51,587 nt of DNA from positions 1-51,587 of the forward strand of contig CADBWQ010000014.1 in NCBI GenBank assembly GCA_902798545.1, written 5' to 3'. The number at the start of each line of letters is the position of its first letter. Positions within the stretch are counted from its first letter, which is position 1. Under the pieces are notes generated by a model that saw nothing but the letters and a program-made list of their open reading frames with translations, was not told the DNA's origin and searched no databases. This document shows positions 6,985-15,311 of the stretch, in pieces. A program made the translations under genes and the position numbers. The DNA comes from Oscillospiraceae bacterium. GTDB taxonomy: Bacteria > Bacillota > Clostridia > Oscillospirales > Oscillospiraceae.

Positions 6985-8255
6985 TACTTTGCACAGAATG
7001 GCTTGATTTTGCCTTCGTCATAGACATGGAGCGTGCATCGGTGCAGGCGCTCAATATTCAGGTTCATGGCATCCTGAAAGACCATGGACGAGAGAGACAG
7101 GCTGTGATGTCGCAGGCGATAGAGGAAGGTGTCGAAGTCCATTTCGTCGGATAGTGCTTTCGACGCCGACGGCTCCGGCTCTTCCGGTGGCTTCCTCCAA
7201 TGGCGGGCGACATACTCCCGATTCTCCTTTGCACAGCCGCGGCTGTGGGAGGAGTGGGTGATGGAGGATAAGGGGCGCAGGGTGGAGTCGGGATTGATCA
7301 GAAAGTCCGCATGAAACCCGCAGAGGGGATGGTCACAGCGGGAGGGCATAAAGCTCTCCGGTGGAATCCCGGCCTGGTCGCTGAGATCGGCCATGAGTTC
7401 ATCCAGGGTATAGCGGTCATCATCGCCGGGCAAACCGGGAACACGTCCGAACCAGGAGACCGGCTGAAAATGAATCCCACGTACGGCAGGGGAGAGAGAG
7501 ACAGCGAGACGGACCAGATCTCCGAGGTTCCGGGTATTTACACCCTTTACGACGGTGGGCACCAGCGTGACACCAAGTCCGGCATCGGAGCAGACATGGA
7601 TGGCTTCCAGCTTGGTCTGCAGGAGCGCCGCGCCGCGCAGTGTCTGGAAGATCCGATCCTCGGTCCCGTCAAACTGGAGAAAGACAATGTCAAGGCCCGC
7701 TTCTACGAGACGGCGTACATAGTCCGGATCCTGTGCCAGACGGAGCCCATTGGTATTCACCTGTGTATAGCTGCAGCCGGCTTCTTTGGCGTAGTGTATC
7801 AGCTCCGGCAGATCATCCCGCAGGGTGGGTTCGCCTCCGGAGAACTGCAGAAGGGGTTCTCCGCATTGACGAACAATCTCCCGGATGGAGTCGCGGAGCG
7901 TGTCTGGGGATGGATCAGAATCAGCGCAGCCGCCGTCGGCAAAGCAGAAGCGGCAGTGCAGGTTACAGCGCCGGGTCACCTCCAGTAGAACGCAGCAGCT
8001 GCCGCTCTCATGCTCGGTACAGAGGCCGCAGTTATTCGGACAGTGCAGACCGTTTCCGGCAGCCAGAGGCTCATTCCCCAGAATCCAGCGGTCGAAGTCA
8101 GCAAGCCCCTGCCACACCGGAACTTGAAAAGGCCCGTGATCCGGACAGTGCTTCTCCAGCAAAATTCTCCCATCGTTCTCCCGGACGAGAGCAGCCGGAA
8201 GATTCCGGAGACAGATCGGACAGACGGAGCGGGTAGGACGGGGGAAGATGCTCAC
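6966..8255 (-). CDS. Radical SAM protein, Tes/MJ0619- or TrsS-like
   Basis: A 429-residue radical SAM enzyme. The [4Fe-4S]/SAM motif CNLHCRFC sits at C97-C101-C104, followed by FSGGEPTLRDDL. Upstream lies a cysteine-rich N-terminal module (C12, C15, C37, then C72, C76, C79, C87, C88; CPICLRNLPA, CPDHGPF, CPNNCGLC), the layout of the MJ0619/tetraether-synthase group and of bacterial TrsS-type proteins. The C-terminal RLHRCTLHVYDEGKIKPFC also fits. I choose the GTG at 8255: it overlaps the GTPase stop as GTGA and has GGGAG 7 bases upstream. The ATG at 8279 has no well-placed site. The substrate is unknown. Confidence 0.8.
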   Translation of the reverse strand: MSIFPRPTRSVCPICLRNLPAALVRENDGRILLEKHCPDHGPFQVPVWQGLADFDRWILGNEPLAAGNGLHCPNNCGLCTEHESGSCCVLLEVTRRCNLHCRFCFADGGCADSDPSPDTLRDSIREIVRQCGEPLLQFSGGEPTLRDDLPELIHYAKEAGCSYTQVNTNGLRLAQDPDYVRRLVEAGLDIVFLQFDGTEDRIFQTLRGAALLQTKLEAIHVCSDAGLGVTLVPTVVKGVNTRNLGDLVRLAVSLSPAVRGIHFQPVSWFGRVPGLPGDDDRYTLDELMADLSDQAGIPPESFMPSRCDHPLCGFHADFLINPDSTLRPLSSITHSSHSRGCAKENREYVARHWRKPPEEPEPSASKALSDEMDFDTFLYRLRHHSLSLSSMVFQDAMNLNIERLHRCTLHVYDEGKIKPFCAKYLTPIR

Positions 8256-9316
8256 TGTTGTGCTCCCATGCCGAAGCATTCCTTGTTGAAGAGCATGAGC
8301 TCCAGCTGATACTGCCCGGAGACCGCTTTGACTGTGTCGGTGATCAGGGAATCCAGCTGGGCATAGGGGCATGCGGCACTGCCATTCAGAACCACGGCGA
8401 TCTCGGTGCAGGGAGCGGCAAAGCTGTGCACAAGTTCCACAGGGCGGTCGGTACCCAAAAGGTCAGCCTTGCCATAATCCCCCTCCGAGGTCCAGGCTAA
8501 GAGCTTAAGATGCGGAATCTCACAGCCTGCTTCTCCAACGGCAGTCTGGACTGCTCTGGCGAGGTCAGTCAGATAGGTGTTGCCGTCAAAATCGTTGCAG
8601 CAAACAGTGGCGTGATATTGAAGATAATACTCGCTCAGCCGGGTCATGGCCTCCATGAAGACCGGACCGCCGTAACCGATGTCCGGGCGGCGCATGGATG
8701 CGGAACAGGTCATCAGAGAATGAGAAAGGGTTTCGAGCCCTTCACCGGTGCGTGCACTGATGGAGATGACGTCAGCATCCGGATAGTGATCCCTCAGCCA
8801 GGCAAGATCCGCCTCCGCCTGGTTGGCAGCCAGAAGGTCCTTCTTGTTCAGGACGATGAGGTCCGCTTCCACCAGCTGGGTATTCAGCAGGTAATCGAGA
8901 TCGCCGCCTTTGCCCTCCCGCAGATGGTCGACGGTTTTCGGTTCCACCAGAACGGTGAATGGCCCGAGGTCAAACTGTCCGGGAAACTTCTCAGCCAGAC
9001 CGTGATAGACGTGATCCAAAGCTCCTACACCAAAGCCCGGAATATCCGAAACGACAAGCTCGCAGCCCTCGGCATAATACCCCTTGAGGCGGTCAGCCAG
9101 CTGCTCATTCACATAGCAGATGCATTCGTCCGTGATCTCTGAAGCGTTGCACCCGTCGAGCTGGGCATAGCGGTTGTCGGCGAGTCCTTTTCCGCCGAGA
9201 TCATTGGAGATCATGGCAGCTTTGCCATGATGGGCTGTATGGTACTTTGTCAGGGCCATCATGGTTGTTGTTTTTCCCGAGCCGAGGAAACCGCTGAAAA
9301 CGACAAATTTGTTCAT
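8252..9316 (-). CDS. CobW/COG0523-type G3E GTPase
   Basis: A 354-residue P-loop GTPase. GFLGSGKT (9-16) is Walker A, DIPGFG the G3 region and NKKD the G4 guanine-specificity motif. The CxCC metal-binding motif of COG0523 metallochaperones appears as ECICY (C65, C67), so one cysteine is lost. The C-terminal half is divergent (TDTVKAVSGQYQLELML). G3E proteins insert or deliver metals or cofactors. Start at 9316: GGAGG lies 8 bases upstream, and the longer frame from 9358 is leader. The stop overlaps the radical SAM GTG, so the GTPase may serve that enzyme or its corrinoid/metal cofactor (inference). Confidence 0.82.
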   Translation of the reverse strand: MNKFVVFSGFLGSGKTTTMMALTKYHTAHHGKAAMISNDLGGKGLADNRYAQLDGCNASEITDECICYVNEQLADRLKGYYAEGCELVVSDIPGFGVGALDHVYHGLAEKFPGQFDLGPFTVLVEPKTVDHLREGKGGDLDYLLNTQLVEADLIVLNKKDLLAANQAEADLAWLRDHYPDADVISISARTGEGLETLSHSLMTCSASMRRPDIGYGGPVFMEAMTRLSEYYLQYHATVCCNDFDGNTYLTDLARAVQTAVGEAGCEIPHLKLLAWTSEGDYGKADLLGTDRPVELVHSFAAPCTEIAVVLNGSAACPYAQLDSLITDTVKAVSGQYQLELMLFNKECFGMGAQQ

Positions 9317-9362
9317 TAAGTAAACCTCCCGTTTGTCAGAGTCAACCACTTTTCTCATGAAT

Positions 9363-9391
9363 ATTATATCAATCTAACTCTGCGTTTGCAA
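9363..9391 (-). promoter_or_regulatory. Promoter of the GTPase-radical SAM operon
   Basis: TTGCAA (9386-9391), a 17-base spacer and TATAAT (9363-9368) on the minus strand, 47 bases upstream of the GTPase start. Confidence 0.7.
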
Positions 9392-9447
9392 CTTGTTTTC
9401 TTATGTGATTCGTAACGCCGGCTGGTGCCGGAGGCCGGTCAACAAAA

Positions 9448-9477
9448 CGGAGCAGTCTCGGAATCGGGACTGCTCCG
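9448..9477 (-). terminator. Terminator behind thiT
   Basis: CGGAGCAGTC (9448-9457) pairs perfectly with GACTGCTCCG (9468-9477). On the minus strand it is followed by TTTTGTT. It separates thiT from the GTPase operon. Confidence 0.75.
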
Positions 9478-9513
9478 CTCTTCGCCGTTGCCTTGACAAC
9501 TTGAAATGCGATT

Positions 9514-10077
9514 TTATGCCTTCTGAAGATCCTCGCCACGAATGTAGGTCTGCAGCGGCTTCCAAAGCAGAAGACCGACCACCAGACAGAGCGCCATGTC
9601 GATAACCATGTAACTCCCGTTATAGAGCATGGAGTAGAACCAGGGGGAGTGCATCGTCATACCGAAGAAGGTTTCAGGCATATATTCTGCCCAGACTGTG
9701 GCACCGACCACATAGTGCACCAGAAAACGGGCGCAGCTTCCGACAACAGTGCCGATGAAGAAGCCGTATTTCTGCTTGTGGAACAGACCTGCCAGACCGA
9801 GAACCGTAAAGGCGATGATGTAGTCGCCGAGCATGGACTGCCATCCCCATGCATAGGCGCCGTCCAGTGTGAGCTGCAGAATACTGTAGACGAAGCTTGC
9901 CAGCATACCGGGACCGAAACCCCATCGTGCGCAATACAAAAAAATCGGAAGCATGGCGACTGTGATGGAGCCGCCCTGAGGCAGCTCGAAGAGCTTAAGA
10001 TAGCTGACAACCTGGGCAATAGCAACAAAGATGGCTCCTTCGGTCAGCGCGCGCAGGGTGAGTCTGGATTTTTGCAT
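9514..10077 (-). CDS. thiT: ECF thiamine transporter S component ThiT
   Basis: A 187-residue membrane protein with about six hydrophobic helices that binds thiamine and docks on a shared ECF module (EcfA, EcfA', EcfT), which is not in this window. The N-terminus LTLRALTEGAIFVAIAQVVS has the AxxxA-type helix used for docking. WGFGPGMLAS, WGWQSMLGDYIIAF, HYVVGATVWAEYMPE and YNGSYMVIDM match the ThiT thiamine pocket, rich in W, Y and N. AGGAGG precedes the ATG. A TPP riboswitch with a terminator lies directly upstream, which strongly supports the assignment. Confidence 0.93.
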   Translation of the reverse strand: MQKSRLTLRALTEGAIFVAIAQVVSYLKLFELPQGGSITVAMLPIFLYCARWGFGPGMLASFVYSILQLTLDGAYAWGWQSMLGDYIIAFTVLGLAGLFHKQKYGFFIGTVVGSCARFLVHYVVGATVWAEYMPETFFGMTMHSPWFYSMLYNGSYMVIDMALCLVVGLLLWKPLQTYIRGEDLQKA

Positions 10078-10107
10078 ATGATATTCCTCCTGTTTTTTCT
10101 GAAAGCA

Positions 10108-10142
10108 GAAAAGAAAATATCAGGTTCGCGAACGAACCTGAT
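10108..10142 (-). terminator. Riboswitch-controlled terminator of thiT
   Basis: On the minus strand ATCAGGTTCG (10142-10133) pairs perfectly with CGAACCTGAT (10128-10119) around a TTCG loop and is followed by a T-rich run. The first arm is also complementary over 9 bases to GAACCTGAT (10190-10182) inside the aptamer. The aptamer strand can therefore act as antiterminator when TPP is absent. Confidence 0.85.
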
Positions 10143-10149
10143 ACCAATG

Positions 10150-10250
10150 AACTCTTGCTTTCCTACGCCGGCATTATCCGGATCAGGTTCCATGGTGTTG
10201 GAGATCAATTACTCCATCTCAGCCGGGAAAACCCAGCGCCCATCTCAATT
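10150..10250 (-). promoter_or_regulatory. TPP riboswitch (THI element)
   Basis: Read on the minus strand this holds the conserved THI-box parts: CCCGGCTGAGATGG, ACCTGATCCGGATAATGCC and GGCGTAGGAAAG, in the right order. Bound TPP should favour the terminator hairpin downstream and shut off thiT. The outer limits are approximate. Confidence 0.93.
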
Positions 10251-10258
10251 GTGAATGT

Positions 10259-10287
10259 ATTTTAGCGCCAATAACCAGAATTGTCAA
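10259..10287 (-). promoter_or_regulatory. Promoter of thiT
   Basis: TTGACA (10282-10287), a 17-base spacer and TAAAAT (10259-10264). Its -35 box overlaps the last codons of the preceding TSCPD gene, so thiT has its own transcript starting just before the riboswitch. Confidence 0.75.
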
Positions 10288-10547
10288 GCGCTCTTTTCTT
10301 CTTCGAGAGCTTCTTCCAACGCACAGGCAAGCTGGTCGGCACAGGAGGTGCCGCGGCCGCCGCAGTCGTTGCCCTTGAGCAGACGGATGGCCTCTGTGGC
10401 CTCACGACCTTCTAATAGTTTCCCGATGGCCTTGAGGTTTCCGTCGCAGCCGCCGATGAAGCGAAGCTCATGGATTTTCCCGTCTTCCAGCCCAAAGCGG
10501 ATCTCGCGGGAACAAACATGTTTCGGGATATATCTATAGTTATTCAC
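10284..10547 (-). CDS. TSCPD-domain protein (TIGR03905 type)
   Basis: An 87-residue protein made of a single TSCPD domain. Landmarks are KHVCSREIRFGLEDGKI at the front, FIGGCDGNLKAIGKLLEG in the middle, and the name-giving region near the end, which appears here as GTSCADQLACAL. In larger proteins the domain occurs at the end of B12-dependent ribonucleotide reductases; the stand-alone form has no proven function. I take the GTG at 10547 as start, because GGGAGG lies 8 bases upstream and the farther frame has no such site. Codon 2 onward reads NNYRYIPKHVCS. Confidence 0.85.
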   Translation of the reverse strand: MNNYRYIPKHVCSREIRFGLEDGKIHELRFIGGCDGNLKAIGKLLEGREATEAIRLLKGNDCGGRGTSCADQLACALEEALEEEKSA

Positions 10548-10603
10548 AGTGTATTTCCTCCCAATGGATAAGATAAGGATCAGGCTGTGGCTGAACCGTA
10601 CAT

Positions 10604-10632
10604 ACAATAGCACTTCTGCAGGGGAAGATCAA
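10604..10632 (-). promoter_or_regulatory. Promoter of the TSCPD gene
   Basis: TTGATC (10627-10632), a 17-base spacer and TATTGT (10604-10609) on the minus strand, 57 bases before the GTG start. Confidence 0.5.
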
Positions 10633-10693
10633 GGAAAGATTCTGTTACTGACCCGGTGACGCATTGAGCGGCGTACATAACAGTATTGCCAGG

Positions 10694-12520
10694 TCAGGTC
10701 GCACTGCCGGCAAACTGTGTCATGTAGAGATTGTAGTAACTGCCGCCTTTGGCGAGGAGCTCTTCGTGAGTGCCGGTCTCGATGATGTGCCCCTGTTCCA
10801 TGACGACGATCTGGTCTGCATCGCGGATGGTAGAAAGGCGGTGGGCGATGATCAGGCTGGTGCGGTCACGCATCAGTTCGACCATGGCATTCTGAATATG
10901 CAGTTCGGTACGGGTATCTACTGAGGAAGTAGCTTCGTCGAGAATCAGAATCTTCGGATAGCTCAGGAAAGCGCGACCGATGGTCAGCAGCTGGCGCTGG
11001 CCCTGGGAGAGGTTGGCGCCGGCGGCAGCGAGTACCGTGTCATAGCCATCCGGCAGTGCGGCGACCACCTTGTCACAGTTCGCGCTCTCCGCGGCTTCGA
11101 TCATCATCTTATCGGAGATGCTTCGGTCAGCATACTTGAGGTTGTTACGAACCGTGTCAGTGAAAAGAACCGTGTCCTGCAGTACAATGCCGACCGAGTC
11201 ACGCAGCACGTCAGAGGAGATATCACGGATGTCCACGCCGTCGACGGTGATGCTGCCGCTATCGATGTCATAGAAGCGCATCAGAAGATTCACGATTGTT
11301 GTCTTGCCGGAGCCTGTAGAGCCAACCAGGGCAATCTTCTTCCCGGCTTCGACCCGGAGATTGAAATCGTAAATGACCTGTTTGCCGGGAACGTAACTGA
11401 AGTCAACGTGCTTGAACTCAATGACACCGTCTGTGACTTCAAAATCCCGACTTCCGTCGGTGTTCTCACTCTCAGAGTCAAGAATGTCGAAGATCCGCTC
11501 CGCACCCGCGATGGCGGTTTCAATCTGACCGTAGAGCTGGGCCAACTCGTTGATGGGGCGGGAGAACTGCTTGGAATAGATAATGAAGGCGGAGATCACA
11601 CCCACCGAAATCATCCCCTTCAGCGCAAACCAGGCACCGAAGGCAGCCACAATCACAAAGGAGAAGTTATTGATCATGTTCATAAGGGGACCCATGGCGT
11701 TGCCGATTACGTCGGCGATAATGCCGATTTTGGTGAGTTCGTCGCTGGCAGCGTTGAACTCGCTGATCGTGACGTCCTGGAGATTATAGGCTGTAACGGT
11801 CTTGCCGGCAGAAACCTTTTCCTCCACAATGCCGTTGAGCCGCCCGAGGAGCTCCTGCCTGCGAAGATAGTACCGTCGCATCAGAGCGGACATGACGCGG
11901 GTCACCACAATGGAGAGCAGAACGGTCACACAGGTGAGCAGTGTAAGGGGAATACTGTAGCGCAGCATCATAATGACGGTACCGATAAGCATCAGGACTC
12001 CGGAGAACAGAGAAGAGAGACTGGAGGAGATGACGTTGGAGACGTTCTCGGCGTCATTTGTCATACGGCTCATGATGTCACCGTGGGAATGACTGTCCAG
12101 ATAGGGGATGGGCAGGGAGACAACCTTGCCGAAGAGCTGCTGCCGCAGGCGATAGATGACCCGCTGGGAAAGGCGAGCGGAGAAGAAGCCCTGCAGCAGT
12201 GTCGCACCGCCGTGGATCAGGTAAGTCAGCAGCATCAGGCCAAGAATACGCGGGATCTCGCCGAAAGCGTTTGTAACAAGTCCGTCAATTGCGCTGCTCT
12301 GGAGGCTCGGAGCGATGACGCTGGCGAGCACAGCCAGCAGCACTGTGAGAGCCAGGAGAATCACATACTTCTTTTCCGGACCGAAGTAGGCAACGAGACG
12401 GGAGAGGGTTTTCTTCCCCTCTTTTGGCTTTTCCACCGGGGCACCCATATTCCCGCGCCCGCCGCCGAGGCGGAAGCCTCTCTGGACGGTGGAAGACTGA
12501 ACGGTGGACTGCACGCTCAT
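10694..12520 (-). CDS. ABC exporter half-transporter, subunit 2
   Basis: A 608-residue type IV ABC half-transporter with six membrane helices (about residues 50-330) and a nucleotide-binding domain (about 365-600). The Walker A GSTGSGKTT and the Walker B with catalytic glutamate LILDEATSSVDT are intact, but the signature reads LSQGQ instead of LSGGQ. The first 45 residues are a Gly/Lys-rich cytoplasmic extension. The start overlaps the stop of the partner gene by four bases (ATGA), so the two form one heterodimeric drug/lipid-type exporter like BmrCD. There is no C39 peptidase domain. The substrate cannot be read from the sequence. Confidence 0.9.
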   Translation of the reverse strand: MSVQSTVQSSTVQRGFRLGGGRGNMGAPVEKPKEGKKTLSRLVAYFGPEKKYVILLALTVLLAVLASVIAPSLQSSAIDGLVTNAFGEIPRILGLMLLTYLIHGGATLLQGFFSARLSQRVIYRLRQQLFGKVVSLPIPYLDSHSHGDIMSRMTNDAENVSNVISSSLSSLFSGVLMLIGTVIMMLRYSIPLTLLTCVTVLLSIVVTRVMSALMRRYYLRRQELLGRLNGIVEEKVSAGKTVTAYNLQDVTISEFNAASDELTKIGIIADVIGNAMGPLMNMINNFSFVIVAAFGAWFALKGMISVGVISAFIIYSKQFSRPINELAQLYGQIETAIAGAERIFDILDSESENTDGSRDFEVTDGVIEFKHVDFSYVPGKQVIYDFNLRVEAGKKIALVGSTGSGKTTIVNLLMRFYDIDSGSITVDGVDIRDISSDVLRDSVGIVLQDTVLFTDTVRNNLKYADRSISDKMMIEAAESANCDKVVAALPDGYDTVLAAAGANLSQGQRQLLTIGRAFLSYPKILILDEATSSVDTRTELHIQNAMVELMRDRTSLIIAHRLSTIRDADQIVVMEQGHIIETGTHEELLAKGGSYYNLYMTQFAGSAT

Positions 12521-14274
12521 GCGGTCGCCTCCTCTCTCAGCTGAGAGTCATAGATGTCGCGATAGACGGGACTTGACAGCATCAGTTCATCATGGGTGCC
12601 GCAGGCGGAGATGGTGCCGCCGTCCAGGACCACAATGCGGTCGGCATTGCGGACCGAGGCGATGCGCTGAGCGATGATGATTTTGGTCACATCGCTGTAG
12701 TTCTGATTCAGAGCATCGTACAGTGCCGCTTCTGTCTTCAGGTCGAGCGCGCTGGTGCTGTCGTCAAAGATCAGGATCTCTCCCCGCTTCAACAGTGCCC
12801 GGGCGATGGCGATGCGCTGACGCTGACCGCCAGAGAGACTCATGCCCCGCTCCGCGACCGGTGTATCGTAGCCCTCCGGCTGAAGGAGAATAAAACCGTC
12901 CGCCTGTGCGGACATTGCCGCCATGCGAATTTCTGCCTCCGTGGCTTCCGGATTCCCAAGGGCAATGTTGTCCCGTATGGTAGTGGAAAAAAGCTCGCTC
13001 TTCTGAAGGCAGACGGTGATCTTCTCCCGCAGGGCCGCAGGGTCATAGGCGCGCACATCCACCCCGTCCACAAGCACACGGCCCTCCGCCACATCGTAGA
13101 AGCGTGGGATCAGACTGACGAGAGAACTTTTGCCGCAGCCGGTGGAGCCGATGATAGCAAGCGTCTCTCCGGGGAAGATGCTGAGATTGATGTCGTGGAG
13201 GACTTCGGCGCCGTTGTCGGTGTAAACAAAACTTACATTCTCAAAAAGGACGGAGCCACGGCTGCCGTCGCCGTCAGAGGCGAGAGAGGGGTCCTTTAGG
13301 ATCTCTGAGCGGGTGTCGATAACCGCCTGCAGGCGGCGGGACGAAGCCAAACCGCGGGAGAGAGTCTGGAAAATCATGGCCAGCATCATCATGCCGTTGA
13401 GAATCTGGGAGAGATAGGTGATGGCCGCCATGACCGTGCCGGGAGCGACGGTCCCTTTCTGAATCTGGACTGAGCCGACATAGAGGATGCCGACAACGGC
13501 TATGTTCAGAACGATGTTCATTACCGGCCGGAGAAAGGACAGAAGCATCTGGACATTGAACTGGGTTTCCACCAGGTTCCGATTGGCTTCGTCGAAGCGT
13601 GCTTCCTCCTGTTTCTCCTGAATGAATGCCTTGACAACACGAATGCCGGTAACGTTTTCCTGGATGATGCTGTTGAGGCGGTCGAGGCTCTCCTGAAGAA
13701 CTGTAAAGAGTGGATTGGTACGCCATACCACGAAGATGATATCGATCAGAATCAGGGGAAACGCGCATGCCACGATCACGCCGAAACTGAGATCCAGCGA
13801 CAGCAGGGCAGCCGTCCCTCCGATAAAAAACATCAGGCAGCGAACCAGACCGCGTATGAGCTGCATAATCAGCTGCTGCAGCTGGGTTACGTCATTGGTG
13901 ATGCGGGTGATAAGTGAGCCGGTGGTAAAGTCATCCGTCTGCGCAAAGGAAAAATGCATGATCCGGTCAAAGCAGAGCTTCCGGATCTCATTGCCGCAGC
14001 CCTGCCCGGTGATATTGGCGAAGAGCGCCGAGAGCAGACCGCAGAGGCCGCCCGCGATAACCACCAGAAGCATTCTGGACCCGGTGGAAATCACGAGGCC
14101 AAGGTTTGAGACACCGCCGCTGGCGAGGCCGAGTATGCCCTCATCCACAATCAGCGCCATCATGCGGGGCTGATAAAGATCCACATAGACCTCGGCAATC
14201 ATGAAAGCCGAGGCCAGCATGGCGGTATACCAGTATTTTTTCAAAAAGCGCAGAACCAGTTTCAGAGGGATCAC
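12517..14274 (-). CDS. ABC exporter half-transporter, subunit 1 (degenerate Walker B)
   Basis: A half-transporter of about 585 residues; membrane helices lie in residues 15-310 and the nucleotide-binding domain in 340-575. Walker A is GSTGCGKSS and the signature is canonical LSGGQRQRIAIARALL, but Walker B reads ILIFDDSTSALD: the catalytic glutamate is aspartate. This complements the altered LSQGQ of the partner, so one composite ATP site is degenerate, the hallmark of heterodimeric exporters. The frame stays open far upstream, but homology begins at LKLVLRFLKKYW. I place the start at the GTG at 14274, though the AAGGA just before it is very close, so the exact start is uncertain. Confidence 0.85.
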   Translation of the reverse strand: MIPLKLVLRFLKKYWYTAMLASAFMIAEVYVDLYQPRMMALIVDEGILGLASGGVSNLGLVISTGSRMLLVVIAGGLCGLLSALFANITGQGCGNEIRKLCFDRIMHFSFAQTDDFTTGSLITRITNDVTQLQQLIMQLIRGLVRCLMFFIGGTAALLSLDLSFGVIVACAFPLILIDIIFVVWRTNPLFTVLQESLDRLNSIIQENVTGIRVVKAFIQEKQEEARFDEANRNLVETQFNVQMLLSFLRPVMNIVLNIAVVGILYVGSVQIQKGTVAPGTVMAAITYLSQILNGMMMLAMIFQTLSRGLASSRRLQAVIDTRSEILKDPSLASDGDGSRGSVLFENVSFVYTDNGAEVLHDINLSIFPGETLAIIGSTGCGKSSLVSLIPRFYDVAEGRVLVDGVDVRAYDPAALREKITVCLQKSELFSTTIRDNIALGNPEATEAEIRMAAMSAQADGFILLQPEGYDTPVAERGMSLSGGQRQRIAIARALLKRGEILIFDDSTSALDLKTEAALYDALNQNYSDVTKIIIAQRIASVRNADRIVVLDGGTISACGTHDELMLSSPVYRDIYDSQLREEATA

Positions 14275-14305
14275 TTCCTTAACAACAAACCGGATGTCAC
14301 GGATA

Positions 14306-14334
14306 ATTATACCGATGCTGCTGTTTTTATGCAA
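14306..14334 (-). promoter_or_regulatory. Promoter of the ABC exporter operon
   Basis: TTGCAT (14329-14334), a 17-base spacer and TATAAT (14306-14311) on the minus strand. It supports a start near 14274 and rules out the longer open frame. Confidence 0.7.
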
Positions 14335-14360
14335 GAAAAAGAAAAAGTTTCTTCCTGCGG

Positions 14361-14389
14361 TTGGAAAAAGCGCAGAGGGATGGTATACT
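14361..14389 (+). promoter_or_regulatory. Promoter of the esterase gene
   Basis: TTGGAA (14361-14366), a 17-base spacer and TATACT (14384-14389). It is back to back with the exporter promoter. Confidence 0.65.
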
Positions 14390-14427
14390 GTCTGCACCAA
14401 TTCATCTTGACACAGGAGGAAAAGCAG

Positions 14428-15219
14428 ATGGCAAGCGGCAGAATGGAATTTCACGCGGACACAATCATGCAGCACACAAACTTCAGCTTTGTGCTTCCAA
14501 ACGATTTTATCATGGAGGAGATCAAGGAGCCGAGGCACTACGATCGGCCGACCAAGTCCCTGATCCTGCTCCACGGCCTTACCGGTACGGATACAGACTG
14601 GCTTTATGGCGGCGTAGCCCAGGAGATGGCAAAGCAGTATAACCTGGCAGTCTTCATGCCAACGGTCGGAAACTTCTTCTATCTGGACCACGGGTATGAA
14701 GGCGGCAACTTTGCATCCTTCATCGGGGAGGAGCTGCCGGAATACATCCGGGATACATTCGGATACTGCATCAACCGGGAAGACACCATGATCGCGGGGC
14801 TCTCCATGGGCGGATTCGGAGCCATCCACACGGCACTGCAGTTCCCGGATACTTTCAGCTCCTGCGTTGCACTCTCCTCGGCCCTGGTGATCCATGAAGT
14901 CGCCGAGCTGGGGAGACGGAAGAACAGTACTATGCCTGTGCAGATGGTCCGGGATGTTTTTGGGGACCCCGCGACCATCCTGGAATCCGACCGGAATCCG
15001 GAATACCTCTATCGCGGACTGAAAGAGGAAGGAAAAGAGATCCCCCGCATCTATATGGCCATCGGGACCGAGGACAGCCTATATGAAGTGAACTGTGACT
15101 TCAGGCGCTTCCTGGAGAACGAGGGCGCAGACTTCTTCTTCGAAGACGGACCCGGTGCACACACCTGGGACTTCTGGAACAAATATCTCCCCAGGGGAAT
15201 CGAATGGATGTTAAAGTGA
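14428..15219 (+). CDS. Alpha/beta-hydrolase esterase (EstA / esterase D type)
   Basis: A 263-residue alpha/beta hydrolase. HGLTGTDTDWLYGG is the oxyanion-hole loop and GLSMGGFGAIHTAL the nucleophile elbow with its catalytic serine. TEDSLYEVN should hold the acid and AHTWDFWNKYL the catalytic histidine. The layout matches tributyrin esterase EstA and the esterase D / S-formylglutathione hydrolase family (short-chain esters, cytoplasmic; no signal peptide). GGAGG lies 8 bases before the ATG; the frame reaches back to 14329, but that part overlaps the promoter. Which esters it cleaves in the cell is unknown. Confidence 0.88.
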   Translation: MASGRMEFHADTIMQHTNFSFVLPNDFIMEEIKEPRHYDRPTKSLILLHGLTGTDTDWLYGGVAQEMAKQYNLAVFMPTVGNFFYLDHGYEGGNFASFIGEELPEYIRDTFGYCINREDTMIAGLSMGGFGAIHTALQFPDTFSSCVALSSALVIHEVAELGRRKNSTMPVQMVRDVFGDPATILESDRNPEYLYRGLKEEGKEIPRIYMAIGTEDSLYEVNCDFRRFLENEGADFFFEDGPGAHTWDFWNKYLPRGIEWMLK

Positions 15220-15311
15220 GTGCTGCTGACAGATCGTCTGTGCGGAGACACATGGAATCGCGCTGCATACAATAAAAGAATGAATTCAGAAACCCAGGAG
15301 CATGGTGATTC

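Noticed and set aside
10694-14274. This ABC pair as exporter of the LysM peptide
   Set aside because: Neither subunit has an N-terminal C39 peptidase domain, and the genes are over 30 kb away from the peptide gene.
14275-14895. N-terminal extension of ABC subunit 1 by about 200 codons
   Set aside because: It would pass through its own promoter and antisense to the esterase gene, and half-transporters of this family begin just before the first helix.
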